Of a DNA stretch of 64,000 bases, positions 22,318-32,237 are shown piece by piece (position 1 is the stretch's first letter; each line of letters starts with the position of its first letter). The DNA is from Mytilinidion resinicola (taxonomy: Eukaryota; Ascomycota; Dothideomycetes; Mytilinidiales; Mytilinidiaceae). The notes under the pieces were generated by a model, which did not search any database, was not told the origin of the DNA, and was given only the letters and a program-made list of their open reading frames with translations. The stretch is taken from assembly GCF_010093595.1 (NCBI RefSeq), contig NW_022985456.1, positions 615,744-679,743 on the forward strand, in the 5' to 3' direction. The translations under genes were made by a program, and so were the position numbers.

Positions 22318-22867
22318 TTAATTATATTTTGATCTCTCCTCTGTCTCCCGCAGATTTCCATGCTTAGGTTCCATCTCCTTGATCATCGAGACTCCAATGA
22401 ACGGGTCTAGGATTCCGAGAGGTTTCAAGAGATACCATATACCGACAGTGGCGGGTATGGCGAGTACGCCGAACATGAGGTACTCGTTCCAGTATATGCC
22501 TTCATCTTCAGCACCTTCGTTCGTTGTTTCTCCTTCTTTCCCCGTGCTGGATGCTTTGGAGCTTTCCGCTTGCTTCGGATTGTGCCCACTCTCATCATCC
22601 TTCCGCTTAACGCTGCTGTGTGCGTAGTGCCGTTTGGGCGCGTCGAGTTGAGGATTGCGGCGTTCGATGAAACATGGCGAGGCGGATGCAGTTGACCTGG
22701 ATCGTATTAGACAAAACAGAACTACTGGTATACGGGACAGTTTCCTTGAGTTACATTCTAGTGACATACGTATACGCGAGGGCGCAAGGAAAGGCTCGAG
22801 CCGATGGTGCCATGCGGAGGCAGCGCGTTGCGAGGTATTTGGACGCGGAGCTAGTGGCGGCTGCCAT
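22318..22867 (-). CDS. Predicted mitochondrial single-membrane-span protein of unknown function
   Basis: Exons 22776-22867 and 22318-22696 (79-bp intron gtatac…cag) join to 471 nt, 156 aa. The N-terminus is rich in Ala, Ser and Arg with no acidic residue in the first ~45 positions (MAAATSSASKYLATRC…), as in a mitochondrial presequence. A charged linker (KRKDDESGHNPKQ) follows, then one membrane span near residues 108-128 (YLMFGVLAIPATVGIWYLL) and a short charged C-terminus. Size and layout recall small accessory subunits of respiratory complexes, but I do not recognise a specific family, so the function is left open. It lies 241 bases downstream of the AAA_28-like gene on the same strand. Confidence 0.65.
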
Positions 22868-23107
22868 TGATCGAGATCAGGGGAATGGTAGGTACACAAC
22901 ACGCAATGAAGCAAGTTGCTAGCTATGTGGAAGCTACATCAGAGGCGTGTAGGGTCTGGACGCGAATGGTCATGGTGGATAGAAAAATGTGGCGTGGTGT
23001 TGAACCGAGTTATCCGCTTCCGTTGCGTAGAATACATCACTACAATAATTCCTCCTTTCATCTAGACGTCCTCCAACCTCGTCACCATCTGCCTGCACAG
23101 ATTCACT

Positions 23108-23914
23108 CTATGCTCCATCTGCCTTGTCTGTATGCTCTCCTAGTACAAGCTCTACCCGCTTGGCCAAGTCCGCCGTCTCCTTTTTCACCACAGTAAAGGG
23201 AATGCCCTGCTCTCGGAGTAGTTTGCAAAACGTCTGATGCACCGTCATCCATCTCTCAGTATTTTCAGGCATCAAGCGTACCCCATCGTCTACAAGCCAA
23301 GGCGTTCCGGCTTCGCAAACAAAGACACGCGCCTCCTGCATTCTCAGGCGTGAAACTTGCCACGCTTTTGACTCTAGCATCCTGGCTGCGGCTTCTTCGC
23401 CGACATGGAGCATGGCATACACGACTGGATCCAGCGCTGAACGATCTGAGATAAGCCATTTGCGACCTGCTTCTTCTTCCGCCGCCAATTGTGCGGCGAG
23501 AATAAGATGCTGGAGCTCGAGTGCCCGGACTGGCGAATTGGTGATGTCGGCGGCAGTGTAGTTGTGCTTCCGAAGCACTCCGCGGGCAACTTCTTTGATG
23601 AGCAGAGGTTTCGATTTTGTGTGGCTGAAATGTAATGCCAGCGCGTCAACGAGCGTTGTCTTTCCCGTGCACTGGGCTCCGACGACATATATGTTTTTAA
23701 CTTTTGAGGTAGCGGTATCTCCTCTGGTCTGGATTGGTTGCTCTACCGCAGGAAGAGCAATGCAAGTAGTCGAGTCGACTGATCGGGGTCCAGCGCACTG
23801 AAACGCTTGGGAAATGGCTTCATGGACCTTGAACCCGTCGGGCTCATTGTTAAATTCGTTCACAGGCTCCTCCTGCATCGTGGAGTCGATGCTCTTCGGT
23901 GGGTTTGCCGCCAT
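23108..23914 (-). CDS. P-loop ATPase of the AAA_28 (NadR-like) type
   Basis: Single exon, 268 aa. After a disordered N-terminus of about 70 residues comes IYVVGAQCTGKTTLVDAL (Walker A at about 79-87), then a nucleoside-kinase-like layout: KEVARGVLRKH (substrate-side Arg), LISDRSALDP at about 155 (DRS, Walker-B-like position of NadR-type kinases), and a C-terminal LREQGIPFTVV strand. This matches the fungal AAA_28 domain, which resembles the ribosylnicotinamide-kinase part of NadR. The substrate is unknown; a small-molecule kinase or NTPase is the best inference. It is divergent from the RdRP-helicase gene, with 436 bases between start codons. Confidence 0.8.
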   Translation of the reverse strand: MAANPPKSIDSTMQEEPVNEFNNEPDGFKVHEAISQAFQCAGPRSVDSTTCIALPAVEQPIQTRGDTATSKVKNIYVVGAQCTGKTTLVDALALHFSHTKSKPLLIKEVARGVLRKHNYTAADITNSPVRALELQHLILAAQLAAEEEAGRKWLISDRSALDPVVYAMLHVGEEAAARMLESKAWQVSRLRMQEARVFVCEAGTPWLVDDGVRLMPENTERWMTVHQTFCKLLREQGIPFTVVKKETADLAKRVELVLGEHTDKADGA

Positions 23915-24350
23915 ACTTTACTACTCCTCCAGCGGGTGACGACTACTCCAATATCAAAGGCTGGGGACGCAGAGCTCTAATAGGGTCTTATCTAAAGAGT
24001 GAAGTGCACGATTTGCTAAGCAATGAATTGCTCCTCACGGCTGAAGTAGGTAAGCAAACAATCGAGAAGCTGACCCTGCTGCCTAGGTGTCTATCTTGTG
24101 TAACGTGAGCTGCAAGCCATGGCTACGTGCATGAGCCGATCACCGACTTCACCTCATCACAGTCTTGCTTCACCTCATCACAGTCTTGCTTCACCTCATC
24201 ACAATCTTGCTTCACCTCATCACAATCTTGCTTCACCTCATCACAATCTTGCTTCACCTCATCACAGTTTTGCTTCACCTCATCACAGTTTTGCTTCACC
24301 ACAACTTTGGCAGCATTAATACGCCTGTTGTAGTGATCACAGCTGTCGAT
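23915..24350. promoter_or_regulatory. Divergent promoter/leader between the AAA_28-like gene and the RdRP-helicase gene
   Basis: 436 bases that include a 21-bp tandem repeat (24147-24293) directly before the RdRP start. Apart from that repeat I see no core-promoter element. The region is too short to hold the missing N-terminal half of a normal RdRP. Confidence 0.4.
24147..24293. repeat. Tandem repeat, seven 21-bp units
   Basis: Seven full units of cttcacctcatcacaRtYttg plus a partial eighth. Copies fall into three sequence groups (cagtcttg ×2, caatcttg ×3, cagttttg ×2), so the array grew by local duplication. As 21 is a multiple of 3, all three forward frames and at least one reverse frame stay open; the forward frame that leads into the RdRP would read (LLHLITI)n. 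Confidence 0.93.
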
Positions 24351-27300
24351 ATGGAGAAGTTCCGATGCAAGCTCCAAGACACCATCACACCCAAAGATCA
24401 ATGGTGGAACTTCACTGTGGACGGACTCCCTAAGCCCGCTCGCACGAATGCGGCAAGTTTGATCAAATTCGTATCCGTTACGTCCAATGCAAAAACACAA
24501 GAGATAGTGTTGAGCCTCCAAAAGTGTTCGCCGAATCGGATCACGGCGTCCGATCCCTTGGACAAGTTCATTCAGATCAGCTTCTCCGATTTCCGTCTTC
24601 AGGTACCAATTACTGGAAAGCCCAATGCTACAGATCAGGCCTCTCCAAGAGAATCATCAGACTACATCACCAGGCTACTTCGGGATGGGATCCAGATTAA
24701 TGGTGTTCAATACTACTTTTTCGGCCACAGTAACAGTCAGCTAAAGTCGAGATCATGCCTTCTCTACGCCGCACCCAGACAGGAAATCTCTCGGAAGGTG
24801 GAGAGCCTTGGTGATTTTTCAAAAATCAAGTCAGTGGCTAAGAAAGCAAAGCGGATTGGACTGCTGTTTTCGGCCGCCGACATGGGAGTTTGCCTTCCCC
24901 CGGAACGATGCGAAGATATCCCTGATATCCAGAACAAGGAGTACAACTTTACCGATGGCTGTGGGCTCATCGGTATCCATCTCGCCCGACGCTTAGCAAA
25001 ATCCGCCAATGTACATTTTCGAAACAAGAAGTATCTACCCTCCGTATACCAAATCCGTTACCGTGGATACAAAGGCGTCTTGACCTTAGAACCAGCGCTA
25101 GGAGGCGAGAAACAAGTTCAGTTCAGAGATTCCATGCGCAAGTTCAAAGAGGCGGCAGACTTGACATTATCGGTCGTCGACTATTCAAAGGTGCGTGAGT
25201 ATTGGCCCATTGTAGGACTCTTTGCTTACTACGCTTCAGCCTTATGCTTTTGGTTACCTCAACGATGAGGTTATCATCCTATTACATGCTCTGGGCATTT
25301 CAACTAAGGTTATTGTAGCGAAGCAGGCTCAACATATCGAGTTTCTTGCCCAGGTTCGAGCGCTCCACCCTCAAGCAGCCTTTCAATTTCTCTGCTTCTC
25401 CAGTCGCATGGATCTCGCCGAACGTCTCTTAATCGAAGGAGTTGAGTCCGTCAAATCGCATATCACCAAACTGGTCAAGGACGAGCAAACCAAGATGATC
25501 AATAAGCGCGGAGAGCAGAAATCTCGCATCTTCATTCAAAGTTCACGCCTACTCTTCGGTGTTTGCGATCCGTATAGTATTCTCAAGGAAGGTCAGTGCT
25601 TCGCACGAGTGACAGCACACCAGGATGGGGAGCCGCGAACGATCGCAGGTACGGAGGTCTTAGTTACGAGGAATCCTTGCCTTCATCCGGGCGATCTACA
25701 AAAGTTCAAGGCGGTCGAATGTCCCGAATTGTCCCATCTCGTCGACTGCATCGTATTTCCAACTCGCGGAAAAAGAGCGAGCGCTGATTTGATGTCGGGA
25801 GGAGACCTTGACGGGGACAAATGTAAGTCTAACTCTGAAGTTTCAGTACCTCCTGCTGATGGCATCAGTCTTCGTATGTTGGGACCCAGATATCGTCCCA
25901 CGTACCGTCTCTGAGCCAGCAGAATATCCCGGAGGAAAAGAACCCGTAACATTCGGTGCCATCACCGACGATGACCGAATCAAATACTTTGCCGAATATA
26001 CTTCAGTCTCACTTGGACAAGTGAAGAACCTATATCTTGATTGGGCAAGGCTCAAGGGGCCCATGAGCGCGGAGTGCCAGCAGCTGAACCGACTATTCTC
26101 CCAGTGCGTCGACGGGAATCGAATCAAAATTCCAGATCACTTCAAGGATCCACCAAAACCGCCTCCAGATACTCCTACCTTCATTCTAGATGTTCTTCAC
26201 GAGGAAGCCAAAAGTCTGCTCGATGCGGCCGCGATAATCCCTCGTAACATAGAAGACTGTTCTTTTGACACTCTAGAGTTGCTACTTAGTCGAGATACCT
26301 TAGCCTTGTCAGAATTCGAATTGATTCAGCTGGTCCTCAGGTGGTGCGACAAGAACCACGAGCCCTTGTCTGAACTCGCAACTCTCTTCGACTTCAATTT
26401 CTTGAGCGATGAACAGAAAGCCTGGACGCTGACGAGGCTTCCGACAACTGACAATCTATCGTGCTTGGTCATGAACGGTCTTATGCAATCCGATATCGTA
26501 AGTCACACGGAGCTGAACCGATTTGGTTTGCATCATCCAGGTCTGAGGTGGAAGCGCGTATTTGACTCCACTTTGGACCGTATGGGAGCTTTTTTAGGTT
26601 CCACTTCAAGGATTCTCGAAATCTTCCACAAGAAGCTGATCGTGCTTCGCATTGACGAGAGATTGAGCGTAGCGATTTACGTCCCGAAGAAGATTGAACC
26701 GCACCAGGAATGCGAGGTTGACGCCAGCGTCCGAGTCTTCGCGTTCCCGCACTCGCAAGGCGGCCAATCTCCCAACTACGTTGTCGTGCCCACCAAAGTC
26801 AATTACCGTCTCTTTTGCGACTCTTCTGCTCTTCAGCTTTACCAAGGCGAGAGGCGCAATACTTGGATATTCCTACAGCACGGCCCCTTGAACGACAGCG
26901 CGTATCGAAATACTAAAAGTACTGGTGACAGAAGAAGGAAAAAGCAGATGACCGTTGATGAAGGCGCGAATCTTGAGCTGCGGGCTAGCATCGCGCTGGA
27001 TAAGATCAATAAAAGGATACAGGCTCACGTAGGACGAGTGAACCGCACTGGTGTTCTTGCAGCAGTAAGTGACTTGGCTCCTCGTTTCTGCAGTCAGATT
27101 TCTCATAACCACTATATAGGAGGTGTACGTGATCAGCAATAGAGATGTCAAGTCCTTGCAAAAGCTTGACGAGTGGCTCAACTACATCGACACGGAGAAC
27201 ACGCTTCCACTCTTCGAACAAGAAGCGCGTGCTTATACTACAACAACGTTGAAGGACATTGATTGGTCCGTACTTCCGGAATTCTTCTCGGCCATTGCAA

Positions 27301-29674
27301 GGGACGGGAAGGTTCACGAAGCTAGGAACATAGAATCTGTGGGTGGTCTCACGGCACTCCTCGACTGGCTACTTTGCTTGAAACAACATACCACAATAGG
27401 CGCTATCTATCGACTACTTCTGGAACCAGAGGCAATACAGAAGCTGTCCGATAGGGAGATTTTGGAGATCTTGCTCCGATATCTACCTCACGTTCCTTGG
27501 GTTTCTGCGATTATTCTTAAATCTCACCTTTGGGACCACCATCGCGAGGAAACCCCATTCAGAGATGAAGTCACGGGGATGTCTTTCAATATCTTACGCA
27601 ACCTGACACTTTCTGCCTGCCGCGTTGGCGACTTCATCACGGAACCGTTGCAAAGCGTCCTCCAAGAGATGAGGCAACTCCGCCATCAAGAACTTTCCGA
27701 GCTCGTCGAATTGATTGCATTGACAGCCCCATCTGCGGAGTCCGCAATGAAGTTGATGCTGGAGATCATAGATCCGGAAACCAGTCGCCTCATTGTTGGG
27801 CCTCCAGTAGCAACTGCAGGATTCGCGAAACAGCTCTTTGGAATTGCGCTAGAGCATGTAGACGAGACCGAAGAAGCTAAGAAAGCGAAAAACTTTCCGA
27901 ATAGTCAATTACTTGATTTGACATACAAACACGAAAGCAAGGGATTCTCCATCGTCGAATGCAAGCTCCGGATCGACTCCAAGATTGGTGTTAGAATGGG
28001 AGACCACGTACGATTGACTCCAGCATCGCGGCCTGAAAATGAGCCGGGAAGAAGCCTTGTTGCCATTGACGCAATAGTGGAGTCGGCCGACATGGGCCTT
28101 GGCACATTCCGCTGCCTTCAAGGCCTACCTGAGTATTTAGGAAATTGCTCTTGGACCCTGCTGAACTGCGGTTCATTTACTAGTTGCAAAACGATGATCG
28201 ACGCAGTGACGAGCCTCTATACGGAAAAGCTAGAATGCTGCAGGATCTACGACACCTTGACGCTTCGGAGTGGTAAAGCTAAATCGGGATTCGTGAAATT
28301 GCCATTCCAAATCGATACCGCCCTCAACGACAGTCAGAACCGAGCTATCGAATCTGCAATGGTCAATCCAGTCAGCTTGCTATGGGGCCCACCAGGCACT
28401 GGGAAGACCCGGACGGTGGTCGCGATCTTGCTCCAACTACTCGTCGCGGCGGCAGACAAGCGTATATTAGTTACTGCTCCCACCCACAACGCTGTCGATA
28501 ACATACTTCGGAAGTTTATTGACGAAGGCGTTCATACAAGAACTAATACTACTCCCATCCGGGTATCAACTGATGTCAGATGAAATTCCTAGACCTTGCA
28601 TCCATCCCAACACTGACTAGTTACCAGGTCCGAAAAGTGGCTGAAGATTTGAAATCATACACGTGCGACGCGATGCTTGGGAAAGACTTGAACGCCTACT
28701 TCTCCGCACGCAAAAAAGCCCAAAAAAGAGTCAAAGAATGCCGGCTAGTGTTCACAACCTGCATCGGAGCCAACCTAGGCCTGCTCCGCGACGAAAAGTT
28801 TTCTATCGTACTTATCGATGAAGCCTCTCAGCAGACCGAAGCTACGACGATAGTCCCGCTAGTCAAAGGCTGCGAGCGGGCAGTCTTGGTTGGCGACCAT
28901 GTGCAATTACGTGCAACGGTTGGGCCACATGCGCAAGCGGTCGATTTTAACGTCTCACTCTTTGAACGAATGTACGCCAATGCCAACCGCCCGGACGTAC
29001 AAAAGATTATGCTTGATAGCCAATACCGTATGCACCGAGACATCTGCGCCTTCAGCTCGACGGAATTTTATGGCGGGAAGCTCGCGACTGCAGTTACGAA
29101 CGATTCGAGACCTCTCCCCATTTCGAAGTATCTATGGCCACTGCTGCCATCGAAAGACTCTGCTCGGATGGTCTTTATGCAATGCTCGACTAGCGAGGAT
29201 CTTGGCCACAAATCGAAGGGTAATCCAGGGCAAACGGCACTCTGTCGCGAAATATGCGCTCTTCTTGCAACGCCCCAGGACCCCAAAATACCGATGCAGA
29301 AACACTCCGTTGTCATCTTGACTGGCTATAACCGTCAAGTCGAGCTTCTGCAAAGCCCTCCCATTCCCGGTGTGGAGGCGTTCAGCGTTGATGGCTTCCA
29401 AGGGCGGGAAGCGGACATCGTGATATTCGTGACGGTAAGATGCAATCAGTCCAAGACGATGGGATTTCTCACAGATATGAGACGGCTGAATGTTGCTTTG
29501 ACGCGGGCTAAAGCGGGCTTGATTATCATCGGGGACCGCGCTACGCTAGAGGAAGGGAATGATGAAGTCAGTGCGGCGTTGTGGAAGAGGTTGATTGCGT
29601 GTTGCAGCGTTGTTGCTCTTCCGGATAGCACCGCGAAGACCGCGATGACCAGCCGGCCGAAAGGTCAGAGATGA
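24351..29674 (+). CDS. RNA-dependent RNA polymerase core fused to an SF1 (UPF1/SAD-3/Hrr1-type) helicase
   Basis: Exons 24351-25190, 25240-25822, 25869-27064, 27120-28562 and 28628-29674 give 5109 nt, 1702 aa (an alternative donor at 28575 adds four residues). Residues ~40-590 match the cellular, double-psi-beta-barrel RdRP of RNA silencing: SRSCLLYAA, GDFSKIKSVAKKAKRIG, FTDGCGLIG, YQIRYRGYKGVL, NPCLHPGDLQKF, LVDCIVFPTRGKR and the catalytic GGDLDGDKFFVCWDP (Asp triad intact, about 467-473). A BACK-like helical piece (about 621-665) and a long helical linker follow. Residues ~1275-1690 hold a complete SF1 helicase: Q motif LNDSQNRAI, Walker A GPPGTGKT, DEAS box, GDHVQLRATV, SQYRMH, VDGFQGREADIV and RRLNVALTRAK. 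The 25869-27064 exon runs unbroken from RdRP into helicase linker, so this is one frame, not two genes. The start is the first ATG in frame. The usual RdRP N-terminal region is absent. Predicted role: double-stranded RNA synthesis in quelling or heterochromatic silencing. Confidence 0.85.
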
Positions 29675-30053
29675 GAAACGTTCAGGCTGATCTCGGTTCG
29701 TCATGTGCTCTTTTTGCTGCACGTGGAGTTGAGAACTCGTGAATCCCAGGATGGACCACGTGCTCGGCTTGCTTTCGTATCACGAGGTAGTTAGTCTATC
29801 TATCAGTTCACTTAATTGGCCGTTCTTGCAAAGTTGTATTATGCTACTTCTGTGGAGTGACTACGTTCTGATTTCGATCGGCTTCTCGCACAACACCACC
29901 CATCCGTAGTACGAGGAGCTCTCTTCAAGGTATGATTAGGCCCTGCTGTGTGCCCCTACCCAAACATCAGATTGCTAACCGCTCGTTCAGAGACTCGGCA
30001 CCAGTTGGTGCTTCTTTTCGCACACCCAAGCAAACCAACCATCACCATCACTA
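29675..30053. other. Intergenic, 0.38 kb
   Basis: 3' flank of the RdRP-helicase gene and possible leader of the next ORF. Nothing else is seen. Confidence 0.45.
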
Positions 30054-30590
30054 TTGAGCCATGCCCCGCCCACAAATCCAGTTTGGCAAGCCAACCGTCC
30101 TTGGAAAGTATGGACCCTCAAAGCCCTCCTGCTTTCCATCCCAAAGCAAACACTAACCTCCCCGAGCAATTTTCCCAACCCCCCCGACCCAACCAACGCC
30201 TACCCAGCCAAAGTCTTCCTCCACTCCGGCACGTGCGTTATCACCGACCACTACGCCGCTTGCATCAAAATCATGTTCCCCAACACCCCTCCCCCCTCGA
30301 CCCCTAACCGCGTGTACGCCTGGGAGCAGCCCTATCTCCCCTACTCGCCGTACGCGCCTTGGGATCCCAAGCTTCTGAATCTCCATCAGTGGTATGTGGA
30401 TATTGTGCACCGATATATGTGTACGGATGAGCCGTTACCGACCGTGGTCTATCGGAATGCTATCTTCATTGTGGGGCTAAGAGAGATTCGGCGGGCGATC
30501 TGCAGGAAAAATCCGAAGCGGGGGTGGGAGGTGGTGAAGCTTCTGGAGGGGTTTGCGGAGAAGGGGCTACTTCGGACTCCGCCGGCTTAG
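30054..30590 (+). CDS. Hypothetical protein, start unresolved
   Basis: Open frame of 178 codons whose first in-frame codon is TTG; the first ATG in frame comes much later, so an upstream exon must supply the start or the ORF is not a gene. The composition is Pro-rich and tail-charged (REIRRAICRKNPKRGWEVV), with aromatic-rich stretches (YAWEQPYLPYSPYAPWDP). No known domain is seen. The C-terminal half looks genuinely coding. An out-of-frame ATG at 30061 opens a 31-codon peptide only. Confidence 0.35.
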   Translation: MSHAPPTNPVWQANRPWKVWTLKALLLSIPKQTLTSPSNFPNPPDPTNAYPAKVFLHSGTCVITDHYAACIKIMFPNTPPPSTPNRVYAWEQPYLPYSPYAPWDPKLLNLHQWYVDIVHRYMCTDEPLPTVVYRNAIFIVGLREIRRAICRKNPKRGWEVVKLLEGFAEKGLLRTPPA

Positions 30591-32237
30591 GGGGGCGAGG
30601 GGGTGGGAAATGGGAGGAATGGTGGAGTGGGAATGTTCAGTATACTTGGGGTGCCTGAGCTCACGCCCGGTGATCGGGATTTTGACATAGAGTTGAGGGA
30701 CGTGCGATTGGGATGGAGGTCTCAACACTTCGCTGGGTCCGGGGAAGGCCATTGATGTGCCTTGATCTACCTCTTACTCAGTCGATGAGGGCTCACACCG
30801 GCCCGTAAATGTAATGCGGTTAATTCCTCGATGCGAGTGAGATGAATAGCAAGCATTAGTCATCGGTCTTGGGGGAGGGCGTTCGGGTTCCGGGCTCTCT
30901 TTTAGGCCGGAATGAAGTAAAAGAAATTGGTCGACGTGGCGCTTGAAAATCTGCGCCTTCACACCGACTGCTCGCAGACTGGAAGAACATATAGAGAATG
31001 CTACCTTGTATTGCATCGGAGCTGAAGCGGGCGGCGGAAGCTCATTTCCAGGGTCATTTCGGCCCTTCGACCACCAATACCAGAAACACCAAGTATTGGG
31101 AGATTCTGACATTCTGTATAGGCATGAAAACCCTCAGTCGTGGTTGAGGTTGTGGTGTTGCGGGACGAGTCGGATCCGCCGTCCGACATCGGTCATCTCC
31201 GGAGGTCAATGGGCTCTTCATTCTTCTTCATGCCCTGACCCCCAAAACGCTCGTCACCACCAATCCAGCAACCGGGCTGATCAACCCAGAGCAGTCTTCG
31301 GAAGGCCCGAATATGCAGCATCGCCATTAGTCTAGTCCCGCACCCACGTCTCCACGAGATCGACCTGCACCAGGATGCCCGACTGAGTGCATCCAACGTA
31401 CCAATTGCAAGGAAGGCGGTTTTGTCGCATCCGTTGAAGTAATCAAGCTCGTCAATGAAAACTGCTGCGCTTCGGGTTCCATAAAATCCCCATTTTCCAT
31501 CCGTTCTGTTGGTAGAGAGAGGATTTCATATGTTACGTCGCGCCTGATTTTCCGCTACAGCTGATTGATGGGGGACATGGTGCTGCAAAACTGCGAGGAG
31601 GTTGCGTCCAGCGATAATAAGTATGCTCAACGTTTTAAAGATCATGCGAAAGTTATAAGGCGGTATAATCACGACATGAGAATTAGAGGGAAGTCTAATA
31701 TCGCGCTCTTAACGCTGACCCGACGGAAGAGCCGGTCCAAGGCCAATCAAGGATTGCAAAGTCATCACGTCGTTCTATCCGCTAGAGTCGGAGAATAGGA
31801 TCGACTTGTCGGCGTTCAAGATCCGAGGAGTCTCCGCTTTGGTCTGCTGGAAGAAGCAACACGCCGGGTGTTCAACAGCCGGACAGCCTCTCAGGGGACA
31901 TTCATCGGCGTACGCCGCTAGCGGCCGCGATATGCCCCAGGCTTCTCCACAATCACTTCCCCACAACTCAAGGCCCCCGCAAAAGCTCAGCAAGACTATG
32001 ACCATGCCATGGAGCTGCAAGGGCTGTCGTATCCGTACCCAGTTAGGACCCGGCACTCTCGCAGCTATGCGCACGATCTGCTCTCTGAAGAGCTCGGTAG
32101 ATACAGCCGAGCAAGTCGGGCCACCTTGACATCTCTCATTGAGAGATATAGGTCCCCTGTGCCTCGCGTCTCTCGCAATAAAAGCACCCATGATCTCCTA
32201 AGATTTCGTTGTGGGACTTCTTCACCTTTCAGCAAAC
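30591..32237. other. Intergenic, 1.65 kb
   Basis: Many short overlapping ORFs on both strands without conserved motifs. I find no RNA gene, tandem repeat or transposon end. It may hold decayed sequence, but I cannot tie it to a family. Confidence 0.45.

Noticed and set aside
24123..24521. Minus-strand ORF with (DEVKQDC)n repeats
   Set aside because: It is the antisense reading of the 21-bp repeat and overlaps the RdRP exon; nothing outside the repeat supports it.
24351..29674. Endogenous viral RdRP or viral helicase
   Set aside because: The polymerase motif is the cellular double-psi-barrel DxDGD type with NPCLHPGD and YKGVL landmarks, not the viral palm GDD type, and the gene has fungal introns.
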